This document shows, in pieces, positions 8,514 to 17,643 of a stretch of DNA of 64,000 nucleotides; within the stretch, counting starts at the first letter, position 1, and each line of letters opens with the position of its first letter. This DNA comes from Bradyrhizobium sp. WSM3983. Its GTDB lineage: Bacteria > Pseudomonadota > Alphaproteobacteria > Rhizobiales > Xanthobacteraceae. The DNA lies in assembly GCF_000473045.1 (NCBI RefSeq), contig NZ_AXAY01000021.1, forward strand, positions 101,123 to 165,122. The letters run 5' to 3'. Under the pieces are notes generated by a model. It did not search any database. It saw nothing but the letters and a program-made list of their open reading frames with translations, and was not told where the DNA came from. Both the position numbers and the translations under genes were made by a program.

Positions 8514-9398
8514 ATGTCCATCCTGATCGACAAGAACACCAAGGTCATCTGCCAGGGCTTTACCGGCAAGAACGGCACCTTCCATTCCGAAGCCGCGATG
8601 GCCTACGGCACCAAGATGGTCGGCGGCACTTCGCCCGGCAAAGGCGGCGCGACGCATCTGGGCCTGCCGGTGTTCGACACCGTGCGCGAGGCGCGTGAGA
8701 AGACCGGCGCCGATGCCTCGGTGATCTACGTGCCGCCGCCGGGCGCGGCCGATGCGATCTGCGAAGCCATCGACGCCGAGATCCCGCTGATCGTCTGCAT
8801 CACCGAGGGCATTCCGGTCATCGACATGGTGCGCGTGAAGCGCTCGCTGGCGGGCTCCAAGTCGCGCCTGATCGGACCGAACTGCCCGGGCGTCATGACC
8901 GCCGGCGAGTGCAAGATCGGCATCATGCCGGCCAACATCTTCAAGACCGGCTCTGTCGGCATCGTCTCCCGCTCGGGCACGCTGACCTACGAAGCCGTGT
9001 TCCAAACCTCGCAGGAAGGCCTCGGCCAGACCACGGCGGTCGGCATCGGCGGCGACCCGGTCAAGGGCACCGAGTTCATCGACGTGCTGGAGATGCTGCT
9101 GGCCGATCCCAAGACCGAATCGATCATCATGATCGGCGAGATCGGCGGTTCCGCCGAGGAGGACGCTGCCCAGTTCCTCAAGGACGAGGCCAAGCGCGGC
9201 CGCACCAAGCCGATGGTCGGCTTCATCGCCGGCGTCACCGCACCTCCCGGCCGCCGTATGGGCCATGCCGGTGCGATCATCTCGGGTGGCAAAGGCGACG
9301 CCGGTTCCAAGACCGACGCGATGAAATCCGCTGGGATTACAGTGTCGCCGTCGCCGGCGCGCCTCGGCCACACGCTTGCCGAAAAATTGAAGGGCTAA
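8514..9398 (+). CDS. sucD: Succinate-CoA ligase [ADP-forming] subunit alpha
   Basis: This 294-residue subunit begins MSILIDKNTKVICQGFTGKNG, the usual CoA-binding start. The phosphorylated active-site His is in MGHAGAIISGGKGDAGSK (about residue 251). GPNCPGVMT and SRSGTLTYE are the standard family blocks. It completes the SucCD enzyme and precedes sucA after a 137-base gap that holds a hairpin. Confidence 0.97.
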   Translation: MSILIDKNTKVICQGFTGKNGTFHSEAAMAYGTKMVGGTSPGKGGATHLGLPVFDTVREAREKTGADASVIYVPPPGAADAICEAIDAEIPLIVCITEGIPVIDMVRVKRSLAGSKSRLIGPNCPGVMTAGECKIGIMPANIFKTGSVGIVSRSGTLTYEAVFQTSQEGLGQTTAVGIGGDPVKGTEFIDVLEMLLADPKTESIIMIGEIGGSAEEDAAQFLKDEAKRGRTKPMVGFIAGVTAPPGRRMGHAGAIISGGKGDAGSKTDAMKSAGITVSPSPARLGHTLAEKLKG

Positions 9399-9459
9399 TT
9401 CACTCCTTCGTGCTTTTCCGGGCGAAGTTTCGCAGCAAATAGGATAAATGGTGCCTGTC

Positions 9460-9489
9460 GCGCTGAGCCTCTGCCGGGGAGCTCAGCGC
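9460..9489 (+). terminator. Hairpin between sucD and sucA
   Basis: A 9-base perfect stem (GCGCTGAGC / GCTCAGCGC) has a 12-base loop. It has no long T tract, so it may be an attenuating or mRNA-stabilising hairpin rather than a full terminator. Confidence 0.35.
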
Positions 9490-9535
9490 CAGCGCCGTTT
9501 GTTATGCGCGAACCAAAATCGCCAGGAACTCAAGT

Positions 9536-12508
9536 ATGTCTCGCCAAGACGCGAACGCAGCCTTTGCCCTCTCCTCCTTTTTGCAGGGCACCAACGCCAC
9601 CTACATCGACGAAATCTACGCCCGCTACGAGAAGGACCCGTCCTCGGTCGACGCCGAGTGGCAGGAGTTCTTCAAGAGCCTCAACGACCAGCCTGCCGAC
9701 GTCCGGAAGAACGCCGAGGGCCCGTCCTGGGAGCGCGCCAACTGGCCGCTGGCCCCGACGGACGATCTGACCTCCGCCCTCGACGGCAACTGGGCCGAGG
9801 TCGAGAAGGTGGTCGGTGCCAAGATCGCCGCCAAGGCGCAGGCCAAGGGAGGCGACAAGGGCGGCGCTGACTTCTCCTCCGCCGACCTGCTCCAGGCCAC
9901 GCGCGACTCCGTCCGCGCCCTGATGCTGATCCGCTCCTACCGCATGCGCGGCCACTTCCACGCCAAGCTCGACCCGCTCGGGATCGAAGCCCCGCGCAAC
10001 CGCGAAGAGCTCGACCCGCGCACCTACGGCTTCAGCGAAGCCGATTTCGACCGCAAGATCTTCCTCGATCACGTGCTCGGCCTCGAATACGCCACGCTGC
10101 GCGAGATCACCGCGATCTGCGAGCGCACCTACTGCCAGACTCTCGGCGTCGAATTCATGCATATCAGCAATGCTGCGCAGAAGGCCTGGATCCAGGAGCG
10201 CATCGAGGGGCCGGACAAGGATATCTCATTCACCCGCGAAGGCCGGCGCGCGATCCTGATGAAGCTGGTCGAAGCCGAAGGCTTCGAGAAGTTCTGCGAT
10301 ACCAAGTTCACCGGCACCAAGCGCTTCGGCCTTGATGGCGGTGAATCGCTGATCCCGGCGCTCGAGCAGATCATCAAGCGCGGCGGCAATCTCGGCGTGA
10401 AGGAAGTCGTGGTCGGCATGCCGCATCGCGGCCGTCTCAATGTGCTGACGCAGGTGATGGGCAAGGCCCATCGCGCGCTGTTCCACGAGTTCAAGGGCGG
10501 CTCGGCCAATCCCGACGCGGTCGAAGGCTCGGGCGACGTCAAATATCACCTCGGTGCGTCCTCGGACCGCGAGTTTGACGGCAATCGCATCCATCTGTCG
10601 CTGACCGCGAACCCCTCGCATCTCGAGATCGTCGATCCCGTCGTGCTCGGCAAGGTCCGCGCCAAGCAGGACCAGTATGGCGATCCGCCGGACCAGCGCA
10701 TCTCGGTGATGCCGCTGCTGATGCATGGCGACGCGGCGTTCGCGGGCCAGGGCGTGGTCGCGGAATGCTTCGGTCTGTCGGACCTGAAGGGCTACCGCAC
10801 CGGCGGCTCCGTGCACTTCATCGTCAACAACCAGATCGGCTTCACCACCTATCCGCGTTACTCGCGCTCCTCGCCCTATCCGTCGGATGTGGCGAAGATG
10901 ATCGACGCGCCGATCTTCCATGTGAACGGTGACGATCCGGAAGCCGTGGTGTTCGCCGCCAAGGTCGCGACCGAATTCCGGCAGAAATTCCACAAGCCCG
11001 TCGTCATCGACATGTTCTGCTACCGCAGGCATGGCCACAATGAGGGCGACGAGCCGGCCTTCACCCAGCCGGTGATGTACAAGAGGATCGCGGCTCACCC
11101 GACGACGCTGGAGCTCTACGCCCGCCGCCTGATCAGCGAAGGCGTGATGACCGAGGGCGAGGTCGACAAGGCCAAGGCCGACTGGCGCGCGCGGCTCGAT
11201 GCCGAGTTCGAGGCCGGCACCTCCTACAAGCCGAACAAGGCCGACTGGCTCGACGGCAAGTGGTCTGGCTTCAAGATCGCGGATCAGGAAGAAGACGCGC
11301 GACGCGGCGTCACCGGCGTCGACACCGCTGAGCTGAAGGAAATCGCCCGCAAGATCACCAAGGTCCCGGACGGTTTTCGCGTTCACCGCACCATCCAGCG
11401 CTTCCTCGACAACCGCGCCAAGGCGATCGACACCGGCGTCGGCATCGACTGGGCGACCGGCGAGGCGCTGGCGTTCTGCACCCTGCTCAACGAGAACCAC
11501 CATGTCCGCCTGTCGGGCCAGGATTCGGAACGCGGTACCTTCTCGCAGCGCCACTCGGTGCTGATCGATCAGGAGGACGAGAGCCGCTACACGCCGTTCA
11601 ACCATCTCGGCCACGAGCAGGGCCATTACGAGGTCATCAACTCGCTGTTGTCGGAAGAAGCGGTGCTCGGCTTCGAATACGGCTATTCGCTTGCCGAGCC
11701 GAACACGCTGACGCTGTGGGAAGCCCAGTTCGGCGACTTCGCCAACGGCGCGCAGGTCGTGTTCGACCAGTTCATCTCCTCGGGCGAGCGCAAATGGCTG
11801 CGCATGTCCGGCCTCGTTTGCCTCTTGCCGCACGGCTATGAAGGCCAGGGACCGGAGCACTCCTCGGCGCGTCTCGAGCGTTATTTGCAGATGTGCGCCG
11901 AAGACAACATGCAGGTGGTCTATCCGACCACGCCGGCGAATTACTTCCACGTGCTGCGCCGCCAGCTTCATCGCGAGATCCGCAAGCCGCTGATCGTGAT
12001 GACGCCGAAGTCGCTGCTGCGTCACAAGCGGGCGGTGTCGCGTCTCGAGGAGCTCGCCAAGGGCACGACCTTCCATCGCATCCTGTATGATGACGCCCAG
12101 ATGCTGCCGAGCGAGGCCATCAAGCTCGTTCCGGACGACAAAATCCGCCGCATCGTGCTCTGCTCGGGCAAGGTCTATTACGATCTCTACGAGGAGCGCG
12201 AGAAGCGCGGCATCGACGACATCTATCTGATGCGCGTCGAGCAGCTCTATCCGGTGCCGCTGAAGGCGCTGGTGGCCGAGCTGTCCCGCTTCAAGAAGGC
12301 GGAAGTGATCTGGTGCCAGGAAGAGCCGCGCAACATGGGTGCGTGGCACTTCATCGAGCCCTATCTGGAATGGGTGCTGAACCAGGTGCATGGCGCGAGC
12401 CGGCGTCCGCGCTATGTCGGTCGCGCCGCCTCCGCTGCGACCGCCACGGGTCTGATGTCGAAGCATCAGGCGCAGCTGAAGGCGTTCCTGGACGAAGCAC
12501 TGAGCTGA
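9536..12508 (+). CDS. sucA: 2-oxoglutarate dehydrogenase E1 component
   Basis: This is a 990-residue thiamine-diphosphate enzyme that decarboxylates 2-oxoglutarate and hands the succinyl group to the E2 lipoyl domain. The N-terminal E1o segment (FLQGTNATYIDEIYARYEKDP) mediates complex assembly. Later blocks are GMPHRGRLNVL, the ThDP/Mg region HGDAAFAGQGVVAE with NNQIGFTT, and the C-terminal transketolase-like Pyr domain (VLGFEYGYS, LLPHGYEGQGPEHSS). The ATG at 9536 has an AGGA site 9-12 bases upstream. The length is typical. A palindromic repeat separates it from odhB. Confidence 0.97.
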   Translation: MSRQDANAAFALSSFLQGTNATYIDEIYARYEKDPSSVDAEWQEFFKSLNDQPADVRKNAEGPSWERANWPLAPTDDLTSALDGNWAEVEKVVGAKIAAKAQAKGGDKGGADFSSADLLQATRDSVRALMLIRSYRMRGHFHAKLDPLGIEAPRNREELDPRTYGFSEADFDRKIFLDHVLGLEYATLREITAICERTYCQTLGVEFMHISNAAQKAWIQERIEGPDKDISFTREGRRAILMKLVEAEGFEKFCDTKFTGTKRFGLDGGESLIPALEQIIKRGGNLGVKEVVVGMPHRGRLNVLTQVMGKAHRALFHEFKGGSANPDAVEGSGDVKYHLGASSDREFDGNRIHLSLTANPSHLEIVDPVVLGKVRAKQDQYGDPPDQRISVMPLLMHGDAAFAGQGVVAECFGLSDLKGYRTGGSVHFIVNNQIGFTTYPRYSRSSPYPSDVAKMIDAPIFHVNGDDPEAVVFAAKVATEFRQKFHKPVVIDMFCYRRHGHNEGDEPAFTQPVMYKRIAAHPTTLELYARRLISEGVMTEGEVDKAKADWRARLDAEFEAGTSYKPNKADWLDGKWSGFKIADQEEDARRGVTGVDTAELKEIARKITKVPDGFRVHRTIQRFLDNRAKAIDTGVGIDWATGEALAFCTLLNENHHVRLSGQDSERGTFSQRHSVLIDQEDESRYTPFNHLGHEQGHYEVINSLLSEEAVLGFEYGYSLAEPNTLTLWEAQFGDFANGAQVVFDQFISSGERKWLRMSGLVCLLPHGYEGQGPEHSSARLERYLQMCAEDNMQVVYPTTPANYFHVLRRQLHREIRKPLIVMTPKSLLRHKRAVSRLEELAKGTTFHRILYDDAQMLPSEAIKLVPDDKIRRIVLCSGKVYYDLYEEREKRGIDDIYLMRVEQLYPVPLKALVAELSRFKKAEVIWCQEEPRNMGAWHFIEPYLEWVLNQVHGASRRPRYVGRAASAATATGLMSKHQAQLKAFLDEALS

Positions 12509-12526
12509 AGAGTTTTCTAGGAAGCT

Positions 12527-12663
12527 GTCATGCCCCGCCTTGTGCGCACTTGCGCACTGGGGCGGGGCATCCAGTATTCCGCGGCGTTCGTTCTGAACAC
12601 GAGAGTCACGGCGTACTGGATTGCCCGCCCCAGTGCGCAACTGCGCACAAGGCGGGCAATGAC
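12527..12663. repeat. Palindromic intergenic repeat, family C, within the sucA-odhB gap
   Basis: The element runs from GTCATGCCCCGCC to GGCGGGCAATGAC. It carries two inner GTGCGCA...TGCGCAC hairpins and two inward copies of the CCCGCCCCAGTGCGCA type. Its GTCAT...ATGAC ends match those of families A and D. It lies inside an operon, 18 bases after the sucA stop. Confidence 0.8.
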
Positions 12664-12710
12664 GTATGAAATTCCCGACCGCTACTCGCGATCTCCTTAA
12701 GGAAAAGACC

Positions 12711-13949
12711 ATGACTGAAATTCGTGTGCCGACGCTCGGCGAATCCGTCACCGAGGCCACCATCGGCCGCTGGTTCAAGAAGGCTGGCGACGCCGTTGCC
12801 GTCGACGAGCCCTTGGTGGAGCTCGAGACCGACAAGGTCACCATCGAAGTCCCGGCGCCGTCCGCCGGCACGCTGAGCGAGATCATCGCCGCTGACGGTA
12901 CGACGGTTGCGGTCGGCGCACTGCTCGGCCAGATCACCGATGGCGCCGCCGGTGCCAAGCCCGCTGCTGCTCCGGCGAAGCCCGCCGCTGCTGCTCCGGC
13001 TCCCGCTGCTGCCGCTCCCGCGCCGGCCGCGAAGGCGCCGCCGGCTGATGCGCCGCTCGCCCCTTCCGTGCGAAAACTCTCGGCCGAGACCGGCGTCGAC
13101 GCCTCGACCGTTCCAGGCTCCGGCAAGGACGGCCGCGTCACCAAGGGCGACATGCTTGCCGCCATCGAGCGCGCCGCTTCCGCGCCGACCCCGGTCAACC
13201 AGCCCGCCGCTGCCGTTCAGGTCCGCGCGCCATCGCCGGCCGATGACGCCGCCCGCGAAGAGCGCGTCAAGATGACCCGCCTGCGCCAGACCATCGCGCG
13301 CCGCCTCAAGGACGTGCAGAATACCGCCGCCATGCTTACGACCTTCAACGAGGTCGACATGACCAACGTCATGGCGCTGCGTGCCCACTACAAGGATGCG
13401 TTCGAGAAGAAGCACGGCTCGAAGCTCGGCTTCATGGGCTTCTTCACCAAGGCCGTCGTGCAGGGTCTGAAGGACATCCCGGCCGTCAACGCCGAGATCG
13501 ACGGCACCGACCTGATCTACAAGAACTACTATCACATCGGCGTCGCCGTCGGCACCGACAAGGGCCTCGTCGTTCCCGTCGTGCGCGATTGCGACAACAA
13601 GTCGATCGCCGACATCGAGAAGGGCATCGCCGATTTCGGTCGTCGCGCCCGTGACGGCCAGCTCAAGATCGACGAAATGCAGGGCGGCACCTTCACCATC
13701 ACCAATGGCGGCATCTACGGCTCGCTGATGTCGACCCCGATCCTCAACGCGCCGCAGTCCGGCATTTTGGGCATGCACAAGATCCAGGATCGCCCGATGG
13801 TCGTCGGCGGCAAGGTCGAAGTCCGCCCGATGATGTATCTGGCGCTGTCCTACGATCACCGCGTCATCGACGGCAAGGAAGCCGTCACCTTCCTGGTTCG
13901 CGTCAAGGAAAGCCTGGAAGATCCGGCGCGGCTGGTGCTGGACCTCTGA
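12711..13949 (+). CDS. odhB: Dihydrolipoyllysine-residue succinyltransferase (E2 of 2-oxoglutarate dehydrogenase)
   Basis: This 412-residue E2 subunit has one lipoyl domain (lipoyl lysine K42 in ETDKVTIE), an Ala/Pro-rich flexible linker (about 85-115) and a peripheral-subunit-binding domain (SVRKLSAETGVDAS...GRVTKGDML). The C-terminal acyltransferase domain ends with the catalytic SYDHRVIDG block. The ATG at 12711 is preceded by TTAAGGAAAAG; the upstream ATG at 12666 falls just after the repeat and adds unrelated residues. It forms the core of the complex with SucA and the lpdA product encoded two genes downstream. Confidence 0.96.
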   Translation: MTEIRVPTLGESVTEATIGRWFKKAGDAVAVDEPLVELETDKVTIEVPAPSAGTLSEIIAADGTTVAVGALLGQITDGAAGAKPAAAPAKPAAAAPAPAAAAPAPAAKAPPADAPLAPSVRKLSAETGVDASTVPGSGKDGRVTKGDMLAAIERAASAPTPVNQPAAAVQVRAPSPADDAAREERVKMTRLRQTIARRLKDVQNTAAMLTTFNEVDMTNVMALRAHYKDAFEKKHGSKLGFMGFFTKAVVQGLKDIPAVNAEIDGTDLIYKNYYHIGVAVGTDKGLVVPVVRDCDNKSIADIEKGIADFGRRARDGQLKIDEMQGGTFTITNGGIYGSLMSTPILNAPQSGILGMHKIQDRPMVVGGKVEVRPMMYLALSYDHRVIDGKEAVTFLVRVKESLEDPARLVLDL

Positions 13950-13965
13950 TCCCTGATGTCTTGAA

Positions 13966-13996
13966 AACGCCGTCGCCTCCAGGGGCGACGGCGTTT
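13966..13996 (+). terminator. Rho-independent terminator after odhB
   Basis: A 13-base stem (AAACGCCGTCGCC pairing with GGCGACGGCGTTT) with a 5-base loop lies 17 bases after the odhB stop. Its A and T flanks would let it act from either side. Confidence 0.75.
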
Positions 13997-14004
13997 GTCG
14001 AAAG

Positions 14005-14766
14005 ATGGAGAGGAACGTGACGGACAAGGTCGTTGTCATCACCGGCGGCAGCCGCGGCATCGGGCGGGCGACTGCGATTGCGGCGGCCGCGCGCGGCTTC
14101 CGCGTCGTGGTCGGCTATGCCAGCAACAAGGCGGCCGCCGACGAGGTGGTCGCCGAGATCGAGGCCAGCAATGGCAAGGCCATCGCGGTGAAATGCGATG
14201 TCGCCGAAGAAGGCGATATCATCGACCTGTTCAAGGAAGCCGACAAGTTCGGCACGCTCGGTGCCCTCGTCAACAATGGCGGCATCGTCGGCAAGAGCGG
14301 CGTGCGCGTCGACGAGATGTCGGCCGAGCGCATCCAGCGCGTCATGGCGGTCAACGTCACCGGCTCCATCCTCTGCGCGCGCGAGGCTGTGAAGCGGATG
14401 TCGACCAGGCATGGCGGCAAGGGCGGCGTCATCGTCAATCTGTCATCGGTTGCTGCCAAGCTCGGCGCGCCGAACACCTATGTCGACTATGCGGCGTCCA
14501 AGGGCGCGATCGATTCCTTCACCATCGGCCTCGGCTATGAGGTCGCAAGCGAAGGCATTCGCGTCGCGGGTATTCGCCCCGGCCTGATCGACACCGAAAT
14601 CCACGCCTCCGGCGGCGAGCCCGATCGGCATCATCGCCTGGCCCATATGGTGCCGATGAAGCGCGTCGGCACCGCCGAGGAAATCGCCAATGCCATCGTC
14701 TGGCTGATGTCGGACGATGCCTCCTACGTCACCTCAGCCATTCTCGATGTGTCCGGCGGACGCTGA
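14005..14766 (+). CDS. SDR family oxidoreductase (FabG-like)
   Basis: This 253-residue short-chain dehydrogenase/reductase has a cofactor motif GGSRGIG at the N-terminus and NNGG (NNAG variant) after strand 4. The catalytic Ser is in VNLSSVAAK, with the Tyr-x-x-x-Lys in YVDYAASKG. The C-terminal end VTSAILDVSGGR is standard for the family. The start is uncertain: the GTG at 14017 (TDKVVVITGG) has a better ribosome binding site (GGAGAGGA) than the ATG at 14005. It sits between odhB and lpdA, but nothing ties its substrate to the TCA cycle. The substrate is unknown. Confidence 0.88.
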   Translation: MERNVTDKVVVITGGSRGIGRATAIAAAARGFRVVVGYASNKAAADEVVAEIEASNGKAIAVKCDVAEEGDIIDLFKEADKFGTLGALVNNGGIVGKSGVRVDEMSAERIQRVMAVNVTGSILCAREAVKRMSTRHGGKGGVIVNLSSVAAKLGAPNTYVDYAASKGAIDSFTIGLGYEVASEGIRVAGIRPGLIDTEIHASGGEPDRHHRLAHMVPMKRVGTAEEIANAIVWLMSDDASYVTSAILDVSGGR

Positions 14767-14804
14767 CACATCCTCACCACGTTAAACTCACGGGACTTTC
14801 TCTC

Positions 14805-16205
14805 ATGGCTACCTACGATCTCGTCGTCATCGGCACCGGACCTGGCGGTTATGTCTGCGCGGTGCGCGCAAGCCAGCTCGGCATGAAAGTCGCCGTGGTC
14901 GAAAAGAACGCCACCCTCGGCGGCACCTGCCTCAATGTCGGCTGCATGCCGTCCAAGGCGCTGCTGCATGCCTCGGAAATGTTCCAGGAAGCCGGGCATT
15001 CCTTCGCCAAGATGGGCGTCAGCGTCTCCGCGCCGAAGCTCGAATTGCCTGCGATGATGAACTTCAAGCAGCAGGGCATCGACGGCAACGTGAAGGGCGT
15101 CGAATTCCTGATGAAGAAGAACAAGGTCGACGTGCTCAAGGGCACCGGCAAGATCTTGGGCACCGGCAAGGTGGAAGTGTCCGCCGACGGCAAGTCGCAA
15201 ATGATCGAGACCAGGAACATCGTGATTGCCACGGGCTCGGACATCGCGCGTCTCAAGGGCATCGAGATCGACGAGAAGCGCATCGTGTCGTCGACCGGCG
15301 CGCTGTCGCTGGAGAAGGTGCCAGGCAGATTGCTGGTCATCGGCGCCGGTGTGATCGGCCTCGAGCTTGGCTCGGTGTGGCGCAGACTCGGGTCCGAAGT
15401 CATGGTCGTCGAATTCCTCGATCGCATCCTGCCCGGCATGGACGGTGAGATCGCGAAGCAGTTCCAGCGCATCCTCGAAAAGCAGGGATTTGCGTTCAAG
15501 CTTGGTTCGAAGGTCACCGGCGTCGAAGCGAACGGCAAGGCACTGCTTGCGAAAATCGAACCGGCTGCGGGTGGCGCGGCCGAGACCATCGAAGCCGACG
15601 TCGTGCTCGTCTGCATCGGCCGCGTGCCGTACACCGACGGGCTCGGCCTGAAGGAAGCCGGCGTTGCGCTGGACAATCGCGGGCGCGTGCAGATCGATCC
15701 GCATTTCGCCACCAGCCTGAAGGGCGTCTATGCCATTGGCGACGTCGTCGCGGGCCCGATGCTCGCGCACAAGGCCGAGGATGAAGGCGTCGCCGTTGCG
15801 GAGATCATCGCAGGGCAGGCCGGCCACGTGAACTACGACGTTATCCCAGGCGTGGTGTATACCACGCCAGAAGTGTCCTCCGTCGGCAAGACCGAGGAGG
15901 AGCTGAAGCAGGCCGGCGTCGCTTATACCGTCGGGAAGTTTCCCTTTACCGCCAACGGCCGCTCCAAGGTCAACCAGACCACCGACGGCTTCGTGAAGAT
16001 TCTCGCAGATGCGAAGACCGATCGCGTGCTCGGCGTGCACATTATCGGCATCGAGGCCGGCGAAATGATCCATGAGGCCTGCGTTCTTATGGAGTTTGGT
16101 GGTAGTGCGGAAGATCTCGCCCGTACCTGCCACGCGCATCCGACCCGCTCCGAGGCCGTGAAGGAAGCCGCGCTTGCAGTCGGCAAGCGGGCCATCCATA
16201 TGTAG
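14805..16205 (+). CDS. lpdA: Dihydrolipoyl dehydrogenase (E3)
   Basis: This 466-residue flavoprotein reoxidises the lipoyl groups of the 2-oxoglutarate dehydrogenase complex with NAD. The FAD-binding GTGPGGY is at the N-terminus. The redox-active disulfide is C42/C47 in GGTCLNVGCMPSK, the NAD-binding GAGVIGLELG is in the middle, and the C-terminal HAHPTRSE holds the catalytic His-Glu. The length is normal. It lies downstream of odhB with one SDR gene between them. Confidence 0.96.
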   Translation: MATYDLVVIGTGPGGYVCAVRASQLGMKVAVVEKNATLGGTCLNVGCMPSKALLHASEMFQEAGHSFAKMGVSVSAPKLELPAMMNFKQQGIDGNVKGVEFLMKKNKVDVLKGTGKILGTGKVEVSADGKSQMIETRNIVIATGSDIARLKGIEIDEKRIVSSTGALSLEKVPGRLLVIGAGVIGLELGSVWRRLGSEVMVVEFLDRILPGMDGEIAKQFQRILEKQGFAFKLGSKVTGVEANGKALLAKIEPAAGGAAETIEADVVLVCIGRVPYTDGLGLKEAGVALDNRGRVQIDPHFATSLKGVYAIGDVVAGPMLAHKAEDEGVAVAEIIAGQAGHVNYDVIPGVVYTTPEVSSVGKTEEELKQAGVAYTVGKFPFTANGRSKVNQTTDGFVKILADAKTDRVLGVHIIGIEAGEMIHEACVLMEFGGSAEDLARTCHAHPTRSEAVKEAALAVGKRAIHM

Positions 16206-16239
16206 GCCCGTGCCCAGAGCCGAATCGGGCGGGAAACAC

Positions 16240-16770
16240 ATGCTGCGCCGCCTTCTTCAACCGGTCTGGGTCCTGCTGGCGATCATCTTCCTGATCGAAG
16301 CCTGGCTGTGGGATCATTGCGAACCGATCGTCGCGCGGGTTGTCGCACTGATCCCGCTCGCCCGGTTCAAGGAATGGCTGTCGGAGCGCGTCGACGCACT
16401 CTCCCCGGCGATGACGTTGATCGTCTTCGCAGTCCCGATCATCCCGTTGTTTCCACTCAAGCTGGTCGGCCTGTGGCTGCTTACGCATGAATACTGGACC
16501 AGCGCGGTGTTCACGATCCTGTTCGCAAAGATGCTCGGCGTCGGCGTCACCGCCTTCGTGTTCGACGTCACGCGCGACAAGCTGCTGGAGATGCGCTGGT
16601 TCGAGCGGCTCTACGAGCTGGTGCTGAAAGTGCGCGCCAAGGCGACCGAACTGGTCGAGCCGGTCAAGCGGCGTATAAGCGAGCTGATCAAGGGCAACGG
16701 CGAAGGCTGGTCCTCGCGCACGTTCCGTCTGATCCAGCGCTTTCGCAAGAGCGTGCACGAGGCGCGGTAA
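16240..16770 (+). CDS. Hypothetical inner-membrane protein
   Basis: This 176-residue protein has a hydrophobic segment near residues 8-25 (VWVLLAIIFLIEAWLWDH). More hydrophobic segments lie around 57-75 and 85-110, and the C-terminal half is basic and helical (KATELVEPVKRRISELIKG). The ATG at 16240 is favoured because GGGAAACAC precedes it and it gives a clean membrane start; a longer reading overlaps lpdA. It follows lpdA by 34 bases and may be co-transcribed. I do not recognise a named family. Confidence 0.75.
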   Translation: MLRRLLQPVWVLLAIIFLIEAWLWDHCEPIVARVVALIPLARFKEWLSERVDALSPAMTLIVFAVPIIPLFPLKLVGLWLLTHEYWTSAVFTILFAKMLGVGVTAFVFDVTRDKLLEMRWFERLYELVLKVRAKATELVEPVKRRISELIKGNGEGWSSRTFRLIQRFRKSVHEAR

Positions 16771-16782
16771 ACTTTCCCAGGT

Positions 16783-16908
16783 GTCGTCCCGGCGAAGGCC
16801 GGGACCCATACTCCCCGGAGAAGTTTGGCGAAGATTCGTCGTTCGGTATTCCTACCAACCGCAATCGATACATCACGCGGTATGGGTCCCGGCCTTCGCC
16901 GGGACGAC
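16783..16908. repeat. Palindromic intergenic repeat, family B, copy 1
   Basis: A 126-base element has outer arms GTCGTCCCGGCGAAGGCCGG / CCGGCCTTCGCCGGGACGAC and a shared core (GTTTGGCGAAGA, TCGTCGTTCGGTA). Read through, it yields the recurrent peptide GPGLRRDD. Other copies are at 41995-42121 and 44469-44587. Confidence 0.9.
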
Positions 16909-16924
16909 GGGGAGTGCGCAGCTC

Positions 16925-17518
16925 TCACCCGTGCAGATGCAACAGATGCGGCCACCATGCGCCCAGCACGGTCATGCCGAGTCCGGCGAGCGTCAGCAGG
17001 CCGGCGACCCAGGCGAGCGGCAGCATGCCGGTGATGATGGTGGCCGACGCCAGCACGATGCCGATCTGGAATGCGGCCGACGCCAGCTCGAAGTGATGGT
17101 ATTTCGCGGTCGCCTCGTCGCGGACGTGCTCGGCTTCCTTGGCCTTCCCGGCGAGCTGCTCGGTGCCTTCGCCGGTCTCGGGCTCGGAGCGGTAGCGCGC
17201 CGCGGTCTTCTGCCAGTCGTCGACCTGCTTCTGCACCGCGGCCTTCATGGTGTCGTCGGTGGCGCTGCCCAGCGTCAGCTTGCCCTGGTCGGCGGCGGTC
17301 TGCACGACAGTGCGGCGGATGCTCTTGGCCTGGAAGAATGCCCAGAGATTGGAGGCCTCGACGTTCTTGCTGATGGACTCGGTCTGGGCGCCCTTGCCGA
17401 GCGTTTCCGAGATCGCCAGGAACAGCGCCAGCACCGCGATCAGCAGGGCAATCTTCCTGTTCTCGCCGGATGCGTGCTCGGCATGCTCGGCGTGCTCCAT
17501 GCTCTCGTGTGCGCTCAT
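16925..17518 (-). CDS. DUF4337 family membrane protein
   Basis: This 197-residue protein starts with a His/Glu-rich leader (MSAHESMEHAEHAEHAS) and a membrane helix (KIALLIAVLALFLAISETL). A charged central region (QAKSIRRTVVQTAAD, YRSEPETGEG) follows, then two C-terminal membrane helices. This is the standard DUF4337 layout. The ATG at 17518 has an AGGAGAGGAC ribosome binding site just upstream. The function of the family is unknown. It is convergent with the preceding membrane gene, with a family B repeat between them. Confidence 0.85.
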   Translation of the reverse strand: MSAHESMEHAEHAEHASGENRKIALLIAVLALFLAISETLGKGAQTESISKNVEASNLWAFFQAKSIRRTVVQTAADQGKLTLGSATDDTMKAAVQKQVDDWQKTAARYRSEPETGEGTEQLAGKAKEAEHVRDEATAKYHHFELASAAFQIGIVLASATIITGMLPLAWVAGLLTLAGLGMTVLGAWWPHLLHLHG

Positions 17519-17643
17519 GAGTCCTCTCCTGTGTCGGTTCGGTAACGATTGACCGAACCGCGCGGCCTGCGCAAGAGGCATGCGGGCCAACAGCGAGCTA
17601 TGACAGCTTGATGTCAGGAATCAGTGGCTCGTTCAGCGGCAAT

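Noticed and set aside
10226..13198. 990-residue open frame on the minus strand opposite sucA and odhB
   Set aside because: It is antisense to two clear genes, composition is the usual GC-rich shadow, and no family motif is present.
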